DNA from: Gammaproteobacteria bacterium
Lineage (GTDB): Bacteria; Pseudomonadota; Gammaproteobacteria; Pseudomonadales; Azotimanducaceae_A
Length of the DNA stretch: 6,706 bases
Assembly: GCA_026713405.1 (NCBI GenBank)
Contig: JAPOON010000838.1
Location: 1 to 6,706, forward strand
Reading direction: 5' to 3'
Positions 1 through 5,420 of the stretch are shown piece after piece (within the stretch, counting starts at the first letter, position 1; every line of letters begins with the position of its first letter). A program made the position numbers and the translations under genes. The notes under the pieces are model-generated. The model worked only from the letters and a program-made list of their open reading frames with translations, searched no databases and had not been told where the DNA came from.

Positions 1-168
1 CGTGGCGTCGCCCTGCAGTTCGGCGCCGTGGCAGGCTGCGCACGCGGCAAGGCTCGCGGGCCCGGCGGCGTCCGTCTCGCCACGGACAGGAACCGGCATC
101 CAGCACATTGCCGCGAGCGCCGCTGCCGCAAGCACATTGCGCGACACCGGTCCCCCCAATGCCCGCAT
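1..168 (-). CDS. Exported c-type cytochrome, N-terminal part (gene continues beyond left edge)
   Basis: The reverse strand encodes an open frame of 56 codons from an ATG at 168 to the window edge. Residues 1-30 look like a Sec signal peptide: arginine near the start (R2, R10), then an alanine-rich hydrophobic stretch at about 11-28. The predicted mature part soon reaches C43-A-A-C-H47, the CxxCH haem-c attachment motif (bases 28-42), followed by G-A-E-L-Q-G, a common context in class I cytochromes c. This implies a periplasmic electron carrier or a cytochrome domain of a larger enzyme; the axial methionine and everything after residue 56 lie outside. A GGAG (179-182) sits 10 nt before the ATG, so the start is plausible, though in-frame ATGs at M21 and M24 exist. 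The gene lies 112 nt downstream of the crotonase-family gene on the same strand. A larger haem protein is equally possible. Confidence 0.72.
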   Translation of the reverse strand, partial: MRALGGPVSRNVLAAAALAAMCWMPVPVRGETDAAGPASLAACAACHGAELQGDAT

Positions 169-239
169 GGAACAAGGTCTCCAATTCACTTTACTAGCTT
201 CTATTCGACAATCACCTGCACCGGGCAGCGAGTTCGTAT

Positions 240-259
240 GCGGCGCTTTAGCGCGCCGC
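240..259 (-). terminator. GC-rich hairpin downstream of the crotonase-family gene
   Basis: Seven perfect base pairs (240-246 with 253-259) enclose a 6-nt loop, and weaker pairing can extend outwards. It lies about 20 nt past the stop codon of the minus-strand crotonase gene, where an intrinsic terminator would be. There is no T-run after the stem on the minus strand, so it may instead protect the 3' end or only attenuate transcription into the cytochrome gene. The structure is seen; the function is inferred. Confidence 0.35.
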
Positions 260-263
260 GTGA

Positions 264-279
264 GCGCCCGGCGGGGCGC
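264..279 (-). repeat. Second GC-rich hairpin just after the crotonase stop codon
   Basis: A six-base-pair perfect stem (264-269 with 274-279) with a GGCG loop begins one base beyond the stop codon on the minus strand. Together with the hairpin at 240-259 it makes a tandem pair of stems in the gap before the cytochrome gene. Such stems arise easily in GC-rich DNA, so the functional claim is weak. Confidence 0.3.
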
Positions 280-280
280 C

Positions 281-1063
281 CTATTCGCCCTTGAACCGGG
301 CCGGGCGCTTCTCGAAGAACGCCTGCACGCCTTCGGCGAAGTCCGCCGTCCTGCCGGCTTCGTCCTGCAGCCTGGCTTCGAGATCGAGTTGCTGTTCGAA
401 CGCGTTGTGCCAGGTGTTCCAGTACTCCCTGCGCATCAGCGTCAGCGAGCGCGGCCCGTCGGCAAGCCGCCGGGCCATGGCCATCGCGCCTTCGCGGAGT
501 GCCTCGCCATCATCGAACAACCGGTTTACCAGACCCCACTCGAGAGCCTTTTCCGCCGGCAGCTTTTCCGCCAGCATCGACAGTTCCACGGCCCGGCCCC
601 AGCCCACCATCCGCGGCAGCATGAAGGTCGAACCGCCGTCCGGCACCAGGCCGATACGCCCGAATGCCTGCAGGAAGTAGGCATCTCTCTGTGCACAGAC
701 GATGTCGCCCATCAGGGCGAAGCTCATGCCGACCCCGGCGGCGGGGCCGTTCACGGCGGTCACTATGGGCATCTCGAGATCGCGCAGACGCAGCAGGATG
801 GGGTGATACCCGGAGCGCAGGCCGGAACCCGCGCTGCCGCGCCGCTCGTTGCTGCCGTCGTCCTGCAGGTTGGCGCCTGCCGAAAAGCCTCTGCCCTCGC
901 CGGTGAGCAGCAGGCAGCGGGCGCCGTTGGCCGGGTTCTCGACATCCAGCAGTGCCTCCGACAGTTCCTCGAGCATCTGCGCACCGATGGCGTTCAGGAC
1001 TTCCGGGTGATTGAACTTGAGGACGGCGACCTTGCCGTCGAAATCCAGCAGCATCCTTTCCAT
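281..1063 (-). CDS. Enoyl-CoA hydratase/isomerase (crotonase) family protein, PaaG-like isomerase type
   Basis: This is a complete 260-residue protein, the usual length for a single-domain crotonase. These are soluble acyl-CoA enzymes of beta-oxidation and aromatic-acid breakdown. The two oxyanion-hole regions are visible: G59-F-S-A-G-A-N-L66 and N105-G-P-A-A-G-V-G112. The C-terminus has the family-typical E-G-V-Q-A-F-F-E-K-R-P pattern. By alignment from memory with rat mitochondrial hydratase, the two catalytic glutamates (E144, E164) are replaced by S114 and F134. The stretch G138-L-V-P-D142-G-G keeps the aspartate used by PaaG-type isomerases. A ring-1,2-epoxyphenylacetyl-CoA isomerase or a delta3-delta2-enoyl-CoA isomerase is therefore likelier than a hydratase, but the substrate is unknown and no other paa genes are visible. 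The ATG at 1063 is chosen because GAGGG (1070-1074) lies 6 nt upstream and similarity begins there; the frame stays open to 1303 without a better start. Confidence 0.9.
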   Translation of the reverse strand: MERMLLDFDGKVAVLKFNHPEVLNAIGAQMLEELSEALLDVENPANGARCLLLTGEGRGFSAGANLQDDGSNERRGSAGSGLRSGYHPILLRLRDLEMPIVTAVNGPAAGVGMSFALMGDIVCAQRDAYFLQAFGRIGLVPDGGSTFMLPRMVGWGRAVELSMLAEKLPAEKALEWGLVNRLFDDGEALREGAMAMARRLADGPRSLTLMRREYWNTWHNAFEQQLDLEARLQDEAGRTADFAEGVQAFFEKRPARFKGE

Positions 1064-1304
1064 GGCATTCCCTCGAAAAGCGCCAAACCTTAACGGATAT
1101 GCCCCCGGGCTGCACACCGCCCGCGCCGCCCACCCCGAATCGCCTGGGGACCTGGGTTTCAGGGTGTTCCTGGTGCAGGACGGTGTGCATCCGCAACGGA
1201 ACACGATCCTGCAATGCCCTCTCCCGACCGCCCCCCACGGGTCTGTCCCGGGGTCAAGGCGCGCTATAATCGGCACCCGGAAAGCCTTGCAAGGGCCCGG
1301 CAAC
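1064..1304. other. Divergent intergenic region between crotonase and CDF transporter genes
   Basis: This 241-nt region should hold the promoters of both divergent genes. I see a good -10 element only for the rightward gene (1265-1270). It also contains a 7-bp inverted repeat, GTGTTCC at 1164-1170 and GGAACAC at 1198-1204, separated by 27 nt. That could be an operator or chance. Open frames crossing the region merely extend the flanking genes and lack family similarity or a ribosome binding site. No convincing leftward promoter was found. Confidence 0.6.
1265..1270 (+). promoter_or_regulatory. Probable sigma70-type -10 element for the CDF-dgkA-hyuA transcript
   Basis: A perfect TATAAT lies 34 nt before the GTG start of the CDF transporter. 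Transcription would begin near 1277, giving a leader of roughly 28 nt. The -35 position at 17-nt spacing (1242-1247, TCTGTC) matches TTGACA poorly, so the promoter may need an activator. No recognisable metal-responsive operator (MerR or ArsR/SmtB type) was found next to it. Confidence 0.5.
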
Positions 1305-2204
1305 GTGGCGCATTCCCATCACCACCATCACCAGGAGACGATCCTCCGGCGCGCCTTCATCCTGATCGCGGTGTTCATGGTGGTAGAGGTGGCGGGCGGC
1401 ATCCTCGCCAACTCGTTGACGCTGCTTGCCGATGCCGGACACATGTTCCTGGATGCCACCGCCCTCGGCCTTGCCTGGGGGGCGACACTGCTGTCGCGCC
1501 GCAGCGGCGACAGCAAACTGTCCTACGGCTACCATCGGTTCCAGGTACTGGCCGCGATGCTCAACGGCATCACCCTGGCCGTTCTGGTGCTGTGGATTCT
1601 CTACGAGGCGTACCGGCGCTTGCTGACGCCGGAAGCCATGTTGCCGGTGCCGGCACTGATCGTCGCCAGCATCGGCCTGGTGGTCAACCTGATCGCCTAC
1701 AAGTGGCTGCACGGCGCCGACTGGAACGCCAACGTGCAGGCCGCGGCGCTGCACGTGCTGGGCGACCTGCTCGGCAGCGCGGCGGCCATCATCGCCGCCC
1801 TGGTGGTCTATTTCACCGGCTGGACCCGGGTCGACCCGCTGCTGTCGCTGATTATCGCCGTCATCCTCGGGCGCGGCGCCTGGCGGGTACTGCGCGATGC
1901 CACCCACATTCTGCTGGAAGGCGTGCCGAAGACCCTGGACGTGCAGGCGATGCGCGACCGCCTGGCCATGGTGCAGGGCGTGGTGGAGGTGCATCATCTG
2001 CACGCCTGGTCGCTCACCGCCGAACTGCCGCTGGTCACGCTGCATGCCCGCGTCGAAGAGGAAACGGAAATCCAGCCGGTGGTGCAGCGGCTGAAGGCGG
2101 TGCTGCTGGAGAACTTCGGCGTCAATCATTCCACCATCCAGGTGGGGCACGGACCTTGCCCGGACGAAACGGTTCCGGCGCAGCCGGCGTCCATGCCGGA
2201 ATGA
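1305..2204 (+). CDS. Cation diffusion facilitator (CDF) family transporter, zinc-type (CzcD/ZitB-like)
   Basis: This 299-residue inner-membrane protein exports divalent metal, probably Zn2+, by proton antiport. About six hydrophobic segments fall near residues 13-34, 38-62, 79-100, 115-135, 148-169 and 176-192. The transport-site ligands are visible as H46-x3-D50 in segment 2 and H150-x3-D154 in segment 5. This HD-HD set is typical of zinc CDFs of the CzcD/ZitB group; YiiP has DD-HD. L204-E-G-V-P208 leads into the cytoplasmic C-terminal metal-sensing domain (about 207-285). The N-terminus has six histidines in its first nine residues (H3, H5-H9), a likely cytosolic metal-capture tail. The GTG at 1305 is chosen because it precedes this tail and has AAGG (1291-1294) upstream; an in-frame TTG at 1287 is an alternative. 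It is the first gene of an apparent three-gene unit, with dgkA starting 7 nt later. Cobalt or cadmium as added substrates cannot be excluded. Confidence 0.93.
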   Translation: MAHSHHHHHQETILRRAFILIAVFMVVEVAGGILANSLTLLADAGHMFLDATALGLAWGATLLSRRSGDSKLSYGYHRFQVLAAMLNGITLAVLVLWILYEAYRRLLTPEAMLPVPALIVASIGLVVNLIAYKWLHGADWNANVQAAALHVLGDLLGSAAAIIAALVVYFTGWTRVDPLLSLIIAVILGRGAWRVLRDATHILLEGVPKTLDVQAMRDRLAMVQGVVEVHHLHAWSLTAELPLVTLHARVEEETEIQPVVQRLKAVLLENFGVNHSTIQVGHGPCPDETVPAQPASMPE

Positions 2205-2211
2205 AGTCGCC

Positions 2212-2577
2212 GTGAAACCGGGCTACACGGGGATTAAGCGGATCCGGAAGGCCAGTCAGTTCTCGATGAAAGGCCTGCAGGCCGCCTGGGAGGAGTCTGC
2301 ATTCCGCCAGGAAGTCGCCCTCGGCGTGGTGCTGGTGCCCCTGTCGTTCTGGCTGGGGCAGACCCTGGTGGAAACCGCCATCCTGATCACGTCCTACGCC
2401 ATCGTGCTGATCGCCGAGTTGTTGAATACCGCCGTAGAGGCCGTCGTCGACCGGGTGGGGCACGAGCACCACGACCTCGCCGGGCGCGCCAAGGACATCG
2501 CTTCCGCCGCCGTGGCGTTGAGCCTGCTGCTGCTTGGCGCCGTCTGGGCACTGGTAGCCGCACACCGTTTCCTGTAA
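2212..2577 (+). CDS. dgkA: Diacylglycerol kinase DgkA (integral membrane, prokaryotic type)
   Basis: The 121-residue product matches the length of E. coli DgkA. It phosphorylates diacylglycerol with ATP to phosphatidic acid in the inner membrane, recycling lipid left over from transfer of phosphoglycerol head groups. Key residues fall at the E. coli positions: E28, R32 and E34 near the first membrane segment, then N72, E76 (the catalytic base), D80, K94 and D95. The signature region A68-E-L-L-N through G91-R-A-K-D95 is clear. Three hydrophobic segments lie at about 35-49, 52-71 and 97-116. The GTG at 2212 starts 7 nt after the CDF stop codon, and M-K-P-G-Y-T-G matches the usual N-terminus. 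The ribosome binding site is poor, so translation may be coupled to the upstream gene. An ATG at 2201 is in a frame that closes after four codons. The pairing with a metal exporter looks positional rather than functional. Confidence 0.95.
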   Translation: MKPGYTGIKRIRKASQFSMKGLQAAWEESAFRQEVALGVVLVPLSFWLGQTLVETAILITSYAIVLIAELLNTAVEAVVDRVGHEHHDLAGRAKDIASAAVALSLLLLGAVWALVAAHRFL

Positions 2578-2592
2578 ACCGTTCTTTTTTCT

Positions 2593-2600
2593 GAGGGGGA
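2593..2600 (+). promoter_or_regulatory. Strong ribosome binding site of the hydantoinase A-family gene
   Basis: GAGGGGGA lies 3 nt before the ATG at 2604, with its GAGG core at a good distance. It supports this start and contrasts with the weak sites of the two upstream genes, suggesting independent and stronger translation of the third gene. A six-T run at 2585-2590 just before it has no good stem upstream and does not look like a terminator. Confidence 0.7.
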
Positions 2601-2603
2601 AGC

Positions 2604-4673
2604 ATGGCTATTGCAGGGATCGATGTCGGCGGCACCTTTACCGATGTCTTCATCCGGGACCGTGACCGGGACTCATGGGTCGTGCACAAGGCGCCTTCCA
2701 CACCGCCCGATTTTTCCCGCGGCTTCATGACGGGGCTCGAACAGGCCCTGGCGAAGGCCGACGTATCCCCCGGCGAAGTCGAGCGGCTGGGACACGGCAC
2801 CACCGTCGCCACCAACTGCATCCTCACCCGTCGCGGGGCGCGGCTGGGGCTGGTGATGACCGAGGGTTTCCGCGATGTGCTGTACATCGGCGTCGGCTGG
2901 CGTCCGCGCATGTACGACCTGGACATGGACCCGGTGGAACCCCTGTTCCTGGCGCCGCGCCGGCGCGCTCTGGGCGTGCGGGAGCGCATGGACGCGCAGG
3001 GACAGGTGGTTACGCCACTGGACGAAGAGCACCTGAGGAACGTGGCGCAAACGCTGGTCGGGGAACAGGGCGCCGAAGTGCTGGTGGTCTGCTTCCTGCA
3101 CGCCTATGCCAACCCCGCCCACGAACGCCGCGCCCGGGAGATCCTGACCGCAATGTACCCGGACGTGGACGTCACGCTGTCCAGCGACGTGCTGCCCCGG
3201 CGGCGCGAATACCGGCGGCTGGTGGTGAGCGGTTTCGACGGTTACGTCAAGCCGGTGGTCACCAACTACCTGCGCGGCCTGGTCGAGCAACTCGGGTCGG
3301 CGGGCGTGTCGGGCCCGTTGCACATCATGCAGTCCCACGGCGGCGTGGGCGGCGTGGGCAACATCATAGAGCGTCCCGTGAACACGGTGCTCTCCGGCCT
3401 GGCCGCCGGCGTGATCGGCGCCGCCAACGTGGCCGCGAGCGCCGGCTTTCCCGACTGCATCAGCCTGGACATGGGCGGCACCAGCACCGATGTGGCGCTG
3501 ATTCGCGGCGGCAGGGCGCTGATCAGCAACGACGGCAGCTTCGCCGACTATCCCCTGAACATTCCCATGATCGATGTGCAGACCATCGGCGCGGGGGGCA
3601 GCAGCATCGCCTACGTCGATGAAGGCGGCGCATTGAAGGTAGGCCCGCAGAGCGCCGGCGCCGACCCCGGGCCCGCCTGCTACGGGCGGGGCGGCGAGGC
3701 ACCCACCGTCACCGATGCCGGCTTCGTGCTCGGCTACCTGAACCCGGAAACCTTCGCCGGCGGCCTCGACCTGGACATCGGCAAGAGCCGGCAGGTGATC
3801 GAGGAGAAGATCGCCGAGCCGCTGGGATTGAGCCTGCTCGAGGCCGCCCTCGGCATCCAGGCCATCGTCAACAACAACATGGCGCAGACGCTTCGGCTGG
3901 TGTCCATCAAGCGCGGCCACGATCCGCGGGATTTCGCGCTCATCGCCTTCGGCGGCGCCGGCCCGCTAAGCGCCGGCAAGCTGGCCGAGGCCGCCAGCAT
4001 CGGCACCATTCTCATCCCCACGGCACCCGGCGTGCTGTCGGCCATGGGCCTGATGCTGGCGCCGATCCAGCATGAGTCCATGACCAGCTTCGAGGTGGCT
4101 GCGGCTGAGGCGAACCTGGACGAACTGCGCGCGCGGTTCGCCGCACTCGACGACGCCTGCCGCGCCAAGATGCGCGACGACGGCGTGAACCCCGGCGATG
4201 CATCCATCGAGTACCGTACCGAGATGCGCTACATCGGCCAGTCCCATGAACTCGAAGTGACGATTGCACCGCAGGATGCAGACGCCATCGACGGAGCGTC
4301 CCGGGCGTTTCACGAGGCGCACCAGCGCGCCTACAGTCACTGCGATGAGAATGCGCCCGTGGAGTTTGTCACCCTGCGCAGCGTGCACTACAAGGAATCC
4401 GAAGAGACCACCCTGCTCTCCGAAAGCGCAGCGGCGGTTGCCGGGTCACCGACGCCCCGCCATCGCAAGGCCTGCCTGGACAGCACCGCCGGCCTCGAAG
4501 ATGTACCCGTCTACCGGCGCGACGACCTGCCGGCGGGTTTCGAACTCACCGGCCCCGCAATCATCGAACAGGCCGACACCACCACCCTGATCTACCCGGG
4601 ACACCAGGCCCGCTTGGACAGCTTCCGAAACATCCTCATCGACGTGCCGGTGGCCGCACCCGGCAACCCGTAA
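2604..4673 (+). CDS. hyuA: Hydantoinase A / 5-oxoprolinase family subunit (HyuA-like)
   Basis: The complete 689-residue product has the normal length for HyuA. Family members use ATP to open hydantoins or 5-oxoproline, or to activate substrates in acetone and acetophenone carboxylases, usually with a HyuB partner. The N-terminal Hydant_A_N domain starts with G5-I-D-V-G-G-T-F-T-D14, a phosphate-binding motif of the actin/sugar-kinase fold. H-G-T-T-V-A-T-N follows near residue 70. The central domain has the second motif D289-M-G-G-T-S-T-D296, then a Q-T-I-G-A-G-G-S-S stretch and G352-A-D-P-G-P-A-C-Y-G361. The R-G-H-D-P-R-D-F and F-G-G-A-G-P-L stretches near 435-455 are also typical, and the C-terminal domain ends with P-A-I-I-E-Q and N-I-L-I-D-V. 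It is cytoplasmic, with no signal peptide. It starts 26 nt after dgkA and is probably co-transcribed. The only HyuB-type gene in view is on the opposite strand. The substrate cannot be assigned; the symbol is at family level. Confidence 0.92.
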   Translation: MAIAGIDVGGTFTDVFIRDRDRDSWVVHKAPSTPPDFSRGFMTGLEQALAKADVSPGEVERLGHGTTVATNCILTRRGARLGLVMTEGFRDVLYIGVGWRPRMYDLDMDPVEPLFLAPRRRALGVRERMDAQGQVVTPLDEEHLRNVAQTLVGEQGAEVLVVCFLHAYANPAHERRAREILTAMYPDVDVTLSSDVLPRRREYRRLVVSGFDGYVKPVVTNYLRGLVEQLGSAGVSGPLHIMQSHGGVGGVGNIIERPVNTVLSGLAAGVIGAANVAASAGFPDCISLDMGGTSTDVALIRGGRALISNDGSFADYPLNIPMIDVQTIGAGGSSIAYVDEGGALKVGPQSAGADPGPACYGRGGEAPTVTDAGFVLGYLNPETFAGGLDLDIGKSRQVIEEKIAEPLGLSLLEAALGIQAIVNNNMAQTLRLVSIKRGHDPRDFALIAFGGAGPLSAGKLAEAASIGTILIPTAPGVLSAMGLMLAPIQHESMTSFEVAAAEANLDELRARFAALDDACRAKMRDDGVNPGDASIEYRTEMRYIGQSHELEVTIAPQDADAIDGASRAFHEAHQRAYSHCDENAPVEFVTLRSVHYKESEETTLLSESAAAVAGSPTPRHRKACLDSTAGLEDVPVYRRDDLPAGFELTGPAIIEQADTTTLIYPGHQARLDSFRNILIDVPVAAPGNP

Positions 4674-4813
4674 AACGCGTTCGACGGAATCGGCCGGCGC
4701 GCTGCCGCGCAGGGAGCACTGGTCGATCGCCGGGAGTTGAAGAGTCGTTCGACTGAAGTGGGCAGAAGTCGCGAAGCGGGCTGCGCCGGACGCTGAATCG
4801 CGGCTGCAGGAAC
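4674..4813. other. Convergent intergenic region between hyuA-like and SnoaL-like genes
   Basis: This 140-nt gap should end transcripts from both sides, yet no classical terminator with a T-run is visible. A short GC stem (4697-4701 with 4706-4710, loop CTGC) and a near-palindrome AGTCG-TT-CGACT at 4743-4754 are present. The octamer CGTTCGAC occurs at 4678-4685 and again at 4746-4753. These are weak signals; Rho-dependent termination is possible. Confidence 0.4.
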
Positions 4814-5275
4814 TCAGCCGGCTTCGGGGTACTGCATGGTCCCGGGCTGATACAGCATCTTCCATTCCCCGTTGACCAGGGTGTAGATCTTGCACGCCCG
4901 GCCGATGACGTGCTCCTCGGTGCTGCCGTCGTGCCAGGCGGTGTCGCCCTCGGCCTCGCGGCGCCACAGGGTGTCGATATCCACCACGGCGAAGGCGCCG
5001 TCGCCCTCCGGGGAAACGACGATCTTGCGGGTGACCCGTTGGTTGTGGATGATGGTGTGTGTGGCAAAGAACCGCTCGATCAGAGTTCGCCAGCGCTGCT
5101 CGTCGAAGCGGCCCATGCGCAGTACCCAGTCCATCGGGTCGTAAGAAGTCGGCGTCGGCGGCCAGGCCCAGACCATGTCCGGGTGATACACCGAGAGCAG
5201 CAGGTCCGCATCCTCCTCTTCGTACCCCCGCGACTCGCGGTCGATGATTTCCTGGATTTCGGCTTCCCGGTCCAT
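4814..5275 (-). CDS. SnoaL-like / NTF2-superfamily protein of unknown function
   Basis: This complete 153-residue protein has the size and pattern of the cone-shaped NTF2-like fold. An N-terminal helix (about residues 3-17, E-I-Q-E-I-I-D-R) leads into E-E-E-D-A-D-L-L-L-S-V-Y-H-P-D-M-V-W (about 19-36), which is characteristic of SnoaL-type polyketide cyclase and ketosteroid-isomerase relatives. Strands ending in the C-terminal W-K-M-L-Y-Q-P-G follow. No signal peptide or membrane segment is seen, so it is cytosolic. Members may be small isomerases, dehydratases, cyclases or ligand-binding proteins, and catalytic residues vary too much for a call here. The ATG at 5275 is chosen because GAGGGAGG (5281-5288) lies 5 nt upstream; ATGs at 5302 and 5290 are in frame but would place that site inside the gene. 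It lies 145 nt downstream of the hydantoinase B-like gene on the same strand and may share its transcript. Confidence 0.82.
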   Translation of the reverse strand: MDREAEIQEIIDRESRGYEEEDADLLLSVYHPDMVWAWPPTPTSYDPMDWVLRMGRFDEQRWRTLIERFFATHTIIHNQRVTRKIVVSPEGDGAFAVVDIDTLWRREAEGDTAWHDGSTEEHVIGRACKIYTLVNGEWKMLYQPGTMQYPEAG

Positions 5276-5420
5276 GGGTTCCTCCCTCATCAGTTGTCGC
5301 ACGTTCGGCCGCTGACCGGCCCCCGCACTTGCGCCACCGGCGTCAATCGGCGGGCGCGGTGGTATGGAACAGGGCTAGAGCCCGGGGCCCCCGGCGGGCC
5401 TGCCGCGCTCGCAGCGCCTC
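5276..5420. other. Intergenic region between hyuB-like and SnoaL-like genes
   Basis: This 145-nt stretch contains the strong ribosome binding site of the SnoaL-like gene at 5281-5288. A GC-rich inverted repeat (5382-5386 with 5390-5394) lies next to a smaller GGGC-TAGA-GCCC stem at 5372-5383. The stems fall within 50 nt after the hyuB stop codon on the minus strand and could slow or end its transcript, but no T-run follows. I see no gene here and no clear promoter. Confidence 0.4.

Noticed and set aside
97..117. Possible lipoprotein signal at C22 of the cytochrome leader
   Set aside because: The residues before the cysteine (L-A-A-M) do not fit a lipobox, which needs a small residue directly before the cysteine. 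A standard Sec signal fits better.
2..1093. 363-codon plus-strand open frame across the cytochrome and crotonase genes
   Set aside because: It is antisense to two genes with clear motifs, has no recognisable domain and has a composition typical of GC-rich shadow frames.
1254..2150. 298-codon minus-strand open frame across the CDF transporter gene
   Set aside because: It is antisense to the CDF gene; its His/Gln-rich, low-hydrophobicity product matches nothing recognisable.
2578..2603. Possible terminator between dgkA and the hyuA-like gene (T-run at 2585-2590)
   Set aside because: Only a 4-bp GTTT/AAAC stem overlapping the dgkA stop precedes the T-run, too weak for an intrinsic terminator.
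2673..3920. 415-codon minus-strand open frame inside the hyuA-like gene
   Set aside because: It lies wholly antisense to a well-conserved family and is rich in Ala, Gly, His, Gln and Val, as expected from reverse reading of GC-rich codons. No ribosome binding site or domain is visible.
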